A stretch of 10,093 nucleotides of DNA, taken from positions 1 through 10,093 of the forward strand of contig JAUPLV010000076.1 in assembly GCA_030836725.1 (NCBI GenBank), in the 5' to 3' direction. Within the stretch, counting starts at the first letter, position 1, and every line of letters begins with the position of its first letter. Shown here piece by piece: positions 1 to 5,895 of the stretch. The stretch comes from Pseudomonadota bacterium (GTDB lineage: Bacteria; Pseudomonadota; Gammaproteobacteria; Burkholderiales; Thiobacillaceae). The notes below the pieces were generated by a model. That model was not told the DNA's origin. It did not search any database and saw only the letters and a list, made by a program, of their open reading frames with translations. A program made the position numbers and the translations under genes.

Positions 1-1
1 A

Positions 2-796
2 TACCCGCTGGCCGAGGGCGTTGTAGGCGTATTCGCCGATCCGCCTGCCGCCGTTGTCGACGGCGGCGAGGCGGCCGAGGGGGGTGTAGCTATAGGTGTA
101 GTAGCCGTCGCCGGCGATGCGTCCGGCGGCGTCATAGGCGTAGGTCCTGTTGTCGGCGCCGCTGCTCCAGGCCAGGCGGTTGCCGCTGTAGCCGTAGTGG
201 GTGGCGGCGGCGTTCCAGGCGAGGCTCTGCCGGTTGCCGTTGGGGTCGTAGGCGTAGTCGAGGCTGTCGCCGGCGACGCCCTGGGGCTGGGCGACTTCGG
301 TCCGGGCTTTGGTGAGGCGGCCCGCCGGGTCGAGGCTGAAGCGGCTCAGGGTGTCGTCCTGGAAGGGGTCGGTCTGGCCCCACAGGTGCTGGCCCACCAT
401 CCGGCCGGCGGGGTCGTAGTCGAAGTCCTGGACCACGGCGGACTCGATGCGGCGGATTTCCCCGTCCAGGCCATGGGCGCGAAGGTGCGCCAGGCCGTTG
501 CTCCAGGTCCAGCCGGAGATTGGGCCGAAGGGGGCGTGGGCGATGTCGGCGAGGAGGGGCTGGCCGTTCACGGCGATGGCGTCGATTTTGCCATGGGCGT
601 AAGCGTAGCCGATGCGGTTGCCGCCGGGCGTGGTGAGCTGGGCCAGCTGGCCGGCGGGGTTCCAGGCGTAGTCGAGGCTGAAGCCGAGGCCGCCGACGGT
701 CTGGGTACTGGCGATGAGGCGGCCGTTTGTATCGTACCGGTAGGCGGTGCCGCCGGAGGGGTCGGTGAAGCCGAAACCAAAGAAGTCAGCATCGCA
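2..796 (-). pseudogene. RHS/YD-repeat protein fragment, 5'-truncated
   Basis: One minus-strand reading frame is open for 265 codons and runs off the left edge of the window. It is full of YD-type repeat motifs: TDPSGGTAYRYDTNGRL near the start, then FDYDPAGRM, LDYAYDPNGNRQ, YAYDAAGRI, YTYSYTPLGRL and EYAYNALGQRV. Known RHS proteins are very large and build a beta-cage shell around a C-terminal toxin; they work in contact-dependent or secreted killing. Here the frame is closed upstream by TAA at 797-799, and no ATG or GTG with a ribosome binding site lies near that end (the first GTG is about 75 codons in). The 5' part of the gene is therefore missing. A 17-bp direct repeat (250-266 and 664-680, exactly 138 codons apart) reflects the internal peptide repeats. 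The fragment is probably a decayed or recombined RHS gene, or an orphan 3' cassette. Family assignment is firm; pseudogene status is inferred, because the 3' end lies outside the window. Confidence 0.85.
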
Positions 797-814
797 TTAT
801 GTCAGCAGAATCAA

Positions 815-930
815 CGTATTCTGGATCGCCACGTCCCTGCGGGCCTCGCGATGACGGAATAAATCAGCGTCTCCCAAGCCTGGTTTACTGGAAACGGGGG
901 CTGAATCAATGGCCGGGAATGACGAAACAA
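815..930. repeat. Dispersed REP-like repeat with stem-loop
   Basis: This non-coding stretch has the look of dispersed intergenic repeats found in many proteobacterial genomes. On the minus strand it contains a CGTCATTCCCGGCC-type motif and then CCGTCATCGCGAGGCC...GTGGCGATCCAG. A stem-loop is visible: ATCGC at 825-829 pairs with GCGAT at 848-852, and inside it CCC at 835-837 pairs with GGG at 841-843. The repeat begins within about 20 bases of the point where the RHS reading frame stops, so it may mark the deletion or insertion endpoint. Identity as a repeat rests on resemblance; no second copy is present in this window. Confidence 0.5.
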
Positions 931-1267
931 ACCTAGGTGCGCCTTGCGCGCACGAACGCATCCTGTTCAGTATGGTTCTCTCCCTTCGCGTGTTGCATCG
1001 AATTGTTTTTGTTCTTCCGCGACGCGAACCCATGTGCTTTGCACGGGCAGCTAATAAAGGCACGCTACAGTAAAGGTCAAGGCAACGTCAAGCGCCTGCT
1101 CAAGGAACCCGGCCAAACGGGCCGAAATCGGCGGAGGCACGCTCGATCACTGGGGAAGGCGCGGCGTGTTGTCGGATCGACCAAGGGAATGCTGAACAAT
1201 TCGGCCATCGCGAGGGGCGAAGCGGGGGCGAAAGGCAAGGCCCGATCCTCCATGGCGATGCGTTTCC
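931..1267. other. Gene-poor spacer downstream of the ModE gene
   Basis: I see no supportable gene here. Reading frames exist on both strands, but their translations are arginine- and proline-rich and match no family I recognise. Small palindromes are present: ACCTAGGT at 931-938, then GTGCGC (937-942) pairing with GCGCAC (948-953) around a 5-base loop. Neither is followed by a T run. The left part is visibly less GC-rich than the conserved block. The stretch is probably decayed intergenic DNA at the edge of an accessory region. Confidence 0.4.
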
Positions 1268-1588
1268 CTACAGGCCGTCCGTGAGTTTCAGCATGAACGC
1301 GGTGTATCGCGCTTCGGCTTTCTGAAACACGGCGATCAGCCGTTCGGCGTCCTCGGTTAGCCGGCTGCCGCCGGGGCCGCTGTCGACGAGCGGCGATTGC
1401 CACGCGGAATTCATCGAATCGACGGTATCCCAGGCCGCCTTGTAGCTCATCTTCATCTCCTTGGCGGCTTTGGAGATGGAACCGGTTTCGCGGATGCGCT
1501 GCAGCAGTTCGATGCGGCCGCGGCCGAGGAAATTCTTGCCTTCCAATGTCAGCCAGAAGCGGCCGTCTGCCTTGAGTTGCGTCTTCAT
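1268..1588 (-). CDS. ModE-type winged-helix regulator, DNA-binding domain only
   Basis: A 106-residue protein matching the N-terminal LysR-like winged helix of ModE, the molybdate-responsive repressor/activator. The hallmark recognition region is residues 36-60 (GSISKAAKEMKMSYKAAWD, then VDSMN), followed by a wing around 66-78 (SPLVDSGPGGSRLT). Full ModE is about 260 residues, with two C-terminal Mop domains that bind molybdate. They are absent here and the protein ends cleanly at TAG, so any metal sensing would need another protein or is lost. Such stand-alone ModE HTH proteins are common in proteobacteria. The ATG at 1588 fits the family N-terminus; there is no Shine-Dalgarno sequence, but an extended -10 box lies 6 bases before the ATG, suggesting a leaderless transcript. 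It is divergent from crcB across 80 bp. No molybdate transport genes are in view, so its targets are unknown. Confidence 0.85.
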   Translation of the reverse strand: MKTQLKADGRFWLTLEGKNFLGRGRIELLQRIRETGSISKAAKEMKMSYKAAWDTVDSMNSAWQSPLVDSGPGGSRLTEDAERLIAVFQKAEARYTAFMLKLTDGL

Positions 1589-1594
1589 GCGCCG

Positions 1595-1603
1595 AGTGTA
1601 GCA
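1595..1603 (-). promoter_or_regulatory. Extended -10 promoter of the ModE gene, leaderless type
   Basis: On the minus strand the sequence reads TGCTACACT, an extended -10 (TGn plus TACACT), followed by six bases (CGGCGC) and then the ATG at 1588. A start site about 7 bases after the -10 box would fall on or beside the A of the ATG, giving a leaderless message. No good -35 box is seen, which is acceptable for an extended -10 promoter. This is prediction from sequence only. Confidence 0.45.
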
Positions 1604-1630
1604 AATGGCCCGCGCCGGGGAGCGGTCGGC

Positions 1631-1636
1631 TAGAAT
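1631..1636 (+). promoter_or_regulatory. Predicted -10 box (TAGAAT) of the crcB operon
   Basis: TAGAAT resembles the sigma-70 -10 consensus and lies 38 bases before the crcB ATG. No convincing -35 box is found 16-18 bases upstream. Six bases separate the box from an ATG at 1643, the same spacing as at the divergent ModE promoter. The two -10 boxes are only 30 bases apart, so the two transcription units could interfere with each other or share control. Confidence 0.35.
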
Positions 1637-1642
1637 GCGCGG

Positions 1643-1672
1643 ATGAATCCGAATCTTTTCCGCCGGCCATGA
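1643..1672 (+). CDS. Possible 9-residue leader peptide overlapping crcB start
   Basis: A short frame encodes MNPNLFRRP and ends at TGA 1670-1672, overlapping the crcB ATG (1669-1671) as ATGA. Its ATG sits where transcription from the TAGAAT box would be expected to begin. crcB itself has no recognisable Shine-Dalgarno sequence, so translation of this leader could deliver ribosomes to crcB by coupling. It may equally be chance; there is no homology evidence for so short a peptide. Confidence 0.25.
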   Translation: MNPNLFRRP

Positions 1673-2043
1673 CCGCCTTTCTCGCCGTGGGGCTGGGCGC
1701 GGCGATCGGCGCGTGGCTGCGCTGGGGGCTGGGGCTGTGGCTGAACCCGCTGTTTCCCTCGCTGCCGCTCGGCACGCTGGCCGCCAATCTGGTTGGCGGC
1801 TATTGCATCGGCCTGGTCATCGCCTGGTTCGCCGAGCATCCGGGCATGCCGCCGGAAGCGCGCTTGTTTCTCATCACCGGCCTGCTGGGCGGACTGACCA
1901 CGTTTTCCACGTTTTCCGCCGAGGTCGTGACTGCCTTCATGCGCGGGCTGTGGCTCACTGGCGGGGCAATCGCCTTTACCCACATGCTGGGGTCGTTTGC
2001 CGCCACGGCGCTCGGTTTCTATACGCTGAGGGGGTTCAAATGA
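1669..2043 (+). CDS. crcB: CrcB/Fluc fluoride channel
   Basis: A 124-residue, four-helix inner-membrane protein of the CrcB/Fluc family. These proteins form dual-topology dimers that let fluoride leave the cytoplasm and protect enolase and pyrophosphatase from it. Family motifs are clear: GAWLRW at residues 14-19, GTLAANLVGG at 35-44 with the conserved Asn40, and GGLTTFSTFSAE at 74-85, which contains the phenylalanines lining the fluoride path and the central sodium-site region. Length is normal for the family. The ATG at 1669 gives the expected N-terminus, although no ribosome binding site precedes it. The stop overlaps the next gene as ATGA, so the DUF190 gene is very likely co-translated. 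A fluoride riboswitch was looked for upstream and not seen. Confidence 0.95.
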   Translation: MTAFLAVGLGAAIGAWLRWGLGLWLNPLFPSLPLGTLAANLVGGYCIGLVIAWFAEHPGMPPEARLFLITGLLGGLTTFSTFSAEVVTAFMRGLWLTGGAIAFTHMLGSFAATALGFYTLRGFK

Positions 2044-2351
2044 ACGGCGTCTGCCTGCAATTTTTCGTCACCGAATCCGATCGCCACCACGGCAAGCTCG
2101 CCTATGAATGGCTGCTCGACGCAGCGCAGGGCCTGGGGGTGCCGGGCGGCTCGGCCTTCCGCGCGCTGGCCGGGTTCGGCCGGCACGGCCGTCACGATGC
2201 CGGGTTTTTCGAACTGGCGGGCGAACTGCCGGTGGTGGTTGAATTTTTCGTCGACGATGCGATGGCGGACCGGCTGCTGCAAGCCGTCGGCGATGCAGGG
2301 CTGAAGCTGGTCTACGCGAGACTGCCGGCGCAGACCGGCGTCACCGCCTGA
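2040..2351 (+). CDS. DUF190 family protein (PII-like fold)
   Basis: A 103-residue cytoplasmic protein of the DUF190 family, whose members have a ferredoxin-like fold similar to PII (GlnB) signalling proteins and often sit beside crcB. Typical features are the N-terminal FFVTESDRHHGKLAYEWLL segment, the middle GVPGGSAFRALAGFGRHG segment, and ELPVVVEFF with the closing strand GLKLVYARLP. The ATG at 2040 overlaps the crcB stop (ATGA) and is preceded by GAGGGGG at about 2027-2033, a plausible ribosome binding site. A role in fluoride or other anion tolerance is suggested by the pairing, but the biochemical function of DUF190 proteins is not settled. Family call is confident; function is inference. 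Confidence 0.85.
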   Translation: MNGVCLQFFVTESDRHHGKLAYEWLLDAAQGLGVPGGSAFRALAGFGRHGRHDAGFFELAGELPVVVEFFVDDAMADRLLQAVGDAGLKLVYARLPAQTGVTA

Positions 2352-2368
2352 CCCCGGCTCGGCCAGGC

Positions 2369-3117
2369 GTGCTCGATCAGCTGATCCTGTTCGTCGCCTC
2401 GCTGGCGGCCAATTTCTTCTCGGCGCTTTCCGGCGGCGGGGCGGGACTGATCCAGTTTCCCATGCTGATTTTTCTGGGGCTGCCGTTCGGGGTGGCGCTG
2501 GCCACCCACAAGGTCGCCAGTGTGGCGCTCGGGCTGGGGGCGACGCTGCGGCACCTGAAGGAATCCCACCTCGAACGCCGCTTCTCGCTGATCATCCTCG
2601 GCGCCGGCCTGCCGGGCGTGGTGCTGGGCGCGCTGACCATCCTGCGGATACCCGAGCGCGCGGCCATGCTGGCGCTGGGTGTGCTGACGCTGGGGCTGGG
2701 CCTGTATTCGGTGTTCAAGCCCCGGCTGGGTCTGGAGCATGCACCCCGGAACCGGCAGGGCGCGGCGCTGGCCGGCGGTATGGCCGGGCTGTTCGTGGTC
2801 GGCTTTCTCAACGGCTCGATCACCAGCGGCACCGGCCTGTTTCTCACCATCTGGCTGATCCGTTATTCGGCCTCGACTACACCCGCGCGGTCGCTTACAC
2901 GCTGATTTTGTGCGGCCTGGTGTGGAACGGAACCGGCGCGCTGGTGCTGGGCGCGATCGGCACCGTGGCCTGGAACTGGATGCCGGCGCTGCTGGCGGGC
3001 TCGATCATTGGCGGCTACCTCGGCAGCCACCTGGCGATCAGCAAAGGCAATCTGTGGATCAAGCGGGCGTTCGAGATCGTGACGATATTGATCGGCCTGA
3101 AGCTGATCCTCGGTTGA
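2369..3117 (+). pseudogene. TSUP-family (TauE/SafE) membrane anion exporter with -1 frameshift
   Basis: A TauE/SafE (TSUP) permease, a family exporting sulfite, sulfoacetate or related organosulfur anions through the inner membrane. It begins at GTG 2369 with the first TM helix and the typical LSGGGAGLIQFPML motif, then ATHKVASVALGLGATLRHLK. The second half repeats the pattern (GGMAGLFVVGFLNGSITSG). The frame breaks at 2864-2868: CGT TAT TCG should read as TAT TTC GGC CTC GAC, so one T is missing. Past it, the other frame continues perfectly (FGLDYTRAVAYTLILCGLVW to the TGA at 3115-3117). Restored, the protein would be 249 residues, the normal length. As written, translation ends after 178 residues at 2905 with an altered tail. 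This is either a real recent mutation or a sequence error; no slippery heptamer is present. It lies 17 bases after the DUF190 gene, with no clear Shine-Dalgarno sequence. Confidence 0.88.
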
Positions 3118-3124
3118 ACTTTGT

Positions 3125-3145
3125 GGACAGATCGAACCGCTGTCC
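3125..3145 (+). other. Hairpin between the TSUP and GyrI-like genes
   Basis: GGACAG (3125-3130) pairs perfectly with CTGTCC (3140-3145) around a 9-base loop, eight bases after the TSUP stop codon. No T run follows, so it is not a classic intrinsic terminator; it may attenuate or protect the upstream message. The 87-base gap holding it is the largest inside the plus-strand gene series and is a natural place for a second promoter, but no convincing -35/-10 pair is seen. Confidence 0.35.
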
Positions 3146-3204
3146 GCGAACGCGGGCGCGCAATGCTGTGATATCTTCAAGCCTGCAAAAGGGAGTTTAA
3201 AAGC

Positions 3205-3732
3205 GTGATCAAAAAACAGTGGCCGGCGTTTGTGCTGGCATTTGTATTGCCGCTGCTGGCGGTGTTCTGGTGGTGGGGCGGTTTCAATTCGGTCAGCGTC
3301 GCCGAGATCGAAGCCGGGCCTTATCGTTATGCTTATGTGGACTACGAAGGCCCGATCAGCAACATGCGCAAAACGCATCGCGCCGCGCAGGGCAAATTCA
3401 AGGCGGCCCAGATCGAGGCGGGCGACACGATCAGCGTGATCCTCAGCGATCCGCGCGCTTCCAACGGCAAGGTGCGCGCGCAACTCGGCTACATCCTGAG
3501 CGAGACGGCGAGCGTTCCGGAAGGCCTGCAGGAAGGCCGCATCGAGCGTCGTCCGGTCTATTCGGCCCAGGTGCAGGCGGTTGTGTTGCTGGCCCCGTCC
3601 AAGGCCTATCAGGCGCTGGCCGATGTGCTGAAGCCGCGCGGGCAGGACCTGGTCATGCCGACGGTCGAGCTGTATCGTCCGGCGGGAAAGGCAAGCGGCA
3701 TTGGTTACTTTACTCTGGAGATGAATCGCTGA
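3205..3732 (+). CDS. Membrane-anchored GyrI-like domain protein
   Basis: A 175-residue protein. Residues 1-30 contain one hydrophobic helix (FVLAFVLPLLAVFWWWGGF) after a short basic N-terminus, so it is a signal anchor or uncleaved signal with the rest outside the cytoplasm. Residues 32-175 resemble the GyrI-like (SOUL/BRE12) small-molecule-binding fold: YRYAYVDYEGPISNMRKTH, ISVILSDPR, and the closing strands VMPTVELY and IGYFTLEM. Such domains bind ligands or inhibit partners such as gyrase; a membrane-anchored form is unlikely to act on gyrase. The start is GTG 3205, supported by AGGGAG at 3190-3195 and by the correct N-terminal helix. The stop overlaps the next start (TGATG), tying it to the CobD/AmpE-like protein. 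The ligand is unknown. Confidence 0.75.
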   Translation: MIKKQWPAFVLAFVLPLLAVFWWWGGFNSVSVAEIEAGPYRYAYVDYEGPISNMRKTHRAAQGKFKAAQIEAGDTISVILSDPRASNGKVRAQLGYILSETASVPEGLQEGRIERRPVYSAQVQAVVLLAPSKAYQALADVLKPRGQDLVMPTVELYRPAGKASGIGYFTLEMNR

Positions 3733-4649
3733 TGGCGTTCTTCTCGGTTCTGGCAGCCGTTGCCCTTGAACAGCTGCGCCCGCTGAGATATCCGCTGCCG
3801 CACTATCGGCGCTATACCCTTTTCATCCAGTGGCTGGAGCGGCGTTTCAATGCCGGCGAATACGTCCATGGGGCGATTGCCTGGTCGCTGGCGGTGTTGC
3901 CGCTGCTGGCGGCGGCATGGCTGATATTCGCCCTGCTGGACGGCATCAGCCCCTTCCTCGGCTGGATGTGGAATGTGGCGGTGCTGTATTTCACCCTCGG
4001 CTTCAAGTATTACAGCGACAACGCGGAGCGTATCGCGAACCTGCTTCGCGCCGGCGATATCGAGGGCGCTCGCGCGCAGTACTCCGAATGGCGCGGCGCC
4101 GATGCCAGCCAGTTCGGCGCCGGCGAGATTGCGCGGGTCACGATCGAGCAGGCGATAGCGGCCAGCCACCGGCAGATGTTCGGTACGCTGCTGTGGTTCG
4201 TGCTGCTGTCGCCGATGGGCCCGGCCGGCGCCATTCTGTTCCGCGCGGCTTCGATTCTGGGGCGTCGCTGGGCAGGCGCGCGCGGCCAGTTCGGGGCGTT
4301 TTCGCTGCGCGCGTTTCATGTCGTCAACTGGCTGCCCGCGCGCCTGACAGCGCTGACCTATGCGATTGCCGGCAATTTCGAGGACGCCATCTATTGCTGG
4401 CGCACCCAGGCCGACGTCTGGCCTGAGCCGGAAGAGGGCGTGGTGCTGGCAGCCGGAGCCGGGGCCATGGGCGTGAAGCTGGGAGAAAGCGTCACCGTGA
4501 GCGGGGCAGACTTGTGGCGGCCCGATCTCGGTATCGGCCAGACGCCCGATGCCGACTGCATCGACAGCGCCATCAGCATGATCTGGCGCGGGCTGGCGAT
4601 CTGGCTGGCGGCGGGCCTGCTGATCGTCATCGCCGGCTGGTTCGCCTGA
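3732..4649 (+). CDS. CobD/CbiB/AmpE-family integral membrane protein
   Basis: A 305-residue membrane protein of the CobD/CbiB superfamily, which includes adenosylcobinamide-phosphate synthase and the AmpE signalling modulator of beta-lactamase induction. The start ATG at 3732 overlaps the previous stop by one base, and CTGGAG about 12 bases upstream could serve as the ribosome binding site. Visible features are an N-terminal helix with EQLRPL, a hydrophobic span at 48-70, the family core GEIARVTIEQAIAASHRQMF (131-150), the helix TLLWFVLLSPMGPAGAILF (152-170), and a C-terminal TM helix at about 285-303. No other cobalamin genes are nearby, so a cobalamin role is doubtful; an AmpE-like envelope role is more likely but unproven. 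Length is near that of CbiB (about 320) and AmpE (about 284). The frame is also open upstream of the ATG, but that extension is an out-of-frame reading of the GyrI-like gene. Confidence 0.75.
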   Translation: MAFFSVLAAVALEQLRPLRYPLPHYRRYTLFIQWLERRFNAGEYVHGAIAWSLAVLPLLAAAWLIFALLDGISPFLGWMWNVAVLYFTLGFKYYSDNAERIANLLRAGDIEGARAQYSEWRGADASQFGAGEIARVTIEQAIAASHRQMFGTLLWFVLLSPMGPAGAILFRAASILGRRWAGARGQFGAFSLRAFHVVNWLPARLTALTYAIAGNFEDAIYCWRTQADVWPEPEEGVVLAAGAGAMGVKLGESVTVSGADLWRPDLGIGQTPDADCIDSAISMIWRGLAIWLAAGLLIVIAGWFA

Positions 4650-4656
4650 CGCCCGC

Positions 4657-5895
4657 ATGCTCAATGCGCTGTGGGTCGGCTTCTTTCTGGTCGCTTGCCT
4701 GATCGCGCTGGCCAAACTGGTTTTCCTCGGCGATGCCGACATCTTCGCAGCGCTGGTGAAGGCGCTGTTCGACAGCAGCAAGACCGCGTTTGAAATCGCG
4801 CTCGGCCTCACCGGCGTCATGGCGCTGTGGCTCGGCGTCATGAAGATCGGCGAGCGCGCCGGCATGCTCGAACTGCTGACGCGCGGGCTGGCGCCGCTGT
4901 TCCGCCGCCTGTTCCCCGAAGTGCCCGCGAATCACCCCGCGCTCGGTGCGATGACCATGAACATGGGCGCCAACATGCTGGGGCTCGACAATGCGGCCAC
5001 CCCGCTCGGCATCAAGGCGATGCAGGAATTGCAGAAGCTCAATCCCTCGACCGACACCGCCAGCGACGCGCAGATCCTGTTCCTGGTGATCAATACCGCG
5101 TCGGTGACCCTGCTGCCGATCACCATCTTCACCTACCGCGCGCAGCTCGGCGCGGCCGACCCGACGGATGTATTTGTCCCGCTGCTCATCACCACCTACA
5201 TCGGCACCCTGATCGGCCTCTTCGTCACCGGATTCTTCCAGAAGCTGCACCTGTGGAACCGCGTCACGATGGCTTACCTCGGCGGCGCCACCGCGCTGAT
5301 CGGCGGCATGGTCGCGTATTTCTCCAGCCTCGACGCCGCGACGATGACGCGACAGTCGTCGGTCCTCAGCAACGTCCTGCTGTTCGGCCTCATCGCCACC
5401 TTTTTGCTGATGGCGGTGCGCCGCCGCGTCAACGCCTACGAGGCCTTCGTCGAAGGCGCCAAGGAAGGCTTTCACACCGCGGTCACTATCATTCCGTATC
5501 TTGTCGCCATGCTGGTGGCGATCGCCGTCTTCCGCGCCAGCGGCGCGCTCGACCTGCTGATGGGCGGGCTGCGCGGTGCGGTGCTGGGACTGGGGTTCGA
5601 CGCGCGCTGGATCGACGGCCTGCCGACCGCGCTGATGAAGCCGTTTTCCGGCAGCGGCGCCCGCGCCATGATGATCGACACCATGCAGGCCCATGGCGCG
5701 GATTCGTTCGCCGGAAGGCTCGCCTCGATCGTGCAGGGCAGCACCGAGACGACGTTCTACGTGCTGGCGGTGTACTTCGGCGCGGTCGGCATCAAGCGGG
5801 TGCGCCACGCCGTCGCCTGCGGGCTGATCGCCGACGTGGCCGGCATCCTTGCCGCCATCGGCATGGCTTATCTTTTCTTTGGTGCCGTCGCATGA
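4657..5895 (+). CDS. Fused SpmA-SpmB nucleoside-recognition (Gate) membrane protein
   Basis: A 412-residue polytopic membrane protein that joins two Gate/nucleoside-recognition domains equivalent to Bacillus spore maturation proteins SpmA and SpmB. The SpmA-like half spans roughly 1-200, with the signature NMGANMLGLDNAATPLG (102-118) and INTASVTLLP (145-154). The SpmB-like half spans roughly 235-412, with EGAKEGFHTAVTIIPYLVAM (266-285), LPTALMKPFSGSGARA (322-337) and QGSTETTFYVLAVYFGAVGI (360-379). In non-sporulating proteobacteria such fusions are widespread, and their substrate, perhaps a nucleoside or another small solute, is not established. The ATG at 4657 lies 7 bases after the previous stop, without an obvious ribosome binding site. 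The end overlaps ppx as ATGA, suggesting coupled translation. Confidence 0.9.
   Translation: MLNALWVGFFLVACLIALAKLVFLGDADIFAALVKALFDSSKTAFEIALGLTGVMALWLGVMKIGERAGMLELLTRGLAPLFRRLFPEVPANHPALGAMTMNMGANMLGLDNAATPLGIKAMQELQKLNPSTDTASDAQILFLVINTASVTLLPITIFTYRAQLGAADPTDVFVPLLITTYIGTLIGLFVTGFFQKLHLWNRVTMAYLGGATALIGGMVAYFSSLDAATMTRQSSVLSNVLLFGLIATFLLMAVRRRVNAYEAFVEGAKEGFHTAVTIIPYLVAMLVAIAVFRASGALDLLMGGLRGAVLGLGFDARWIDGLPTALMKPFSGSGARAMMIDTMQAHGADSFAGRLASIVQGSTETTFYVLAVYFGAVGIKRVRHAVACGLIADVAGILAAIGMAYLFFGAVA

Noticed and set aside
937..1284. Plus-strand reading frame in the spacer beyond the ModE gene
   Set aside because: The translation is compositionally odd, matches no family and overlaps the ModE 3' end; no ribosome binding site was seen.
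1589..1668. Fluoride riboswitch upstream of crcB
   Set aside because: The spacer is only 80 bases and lacks the conserved GGnGATGG...TTCGCC and pseudoknot segments I would expect of the crcB motif.
2860..2872. Programmed -1 frameshift in the TSUP gene
   Set aside because: No X-XXY-YYZ slippery heptamer and no downstream pseudoknot are evident, and TSUP genes are not known to use frameshifting.
3219..3731. Upstream extension of the CobD/AmpE-like frame
   Set aside because: It reads the GyrI-like gene out of frame; similarity to CobD/AmpE starts at the ATG at 3732.
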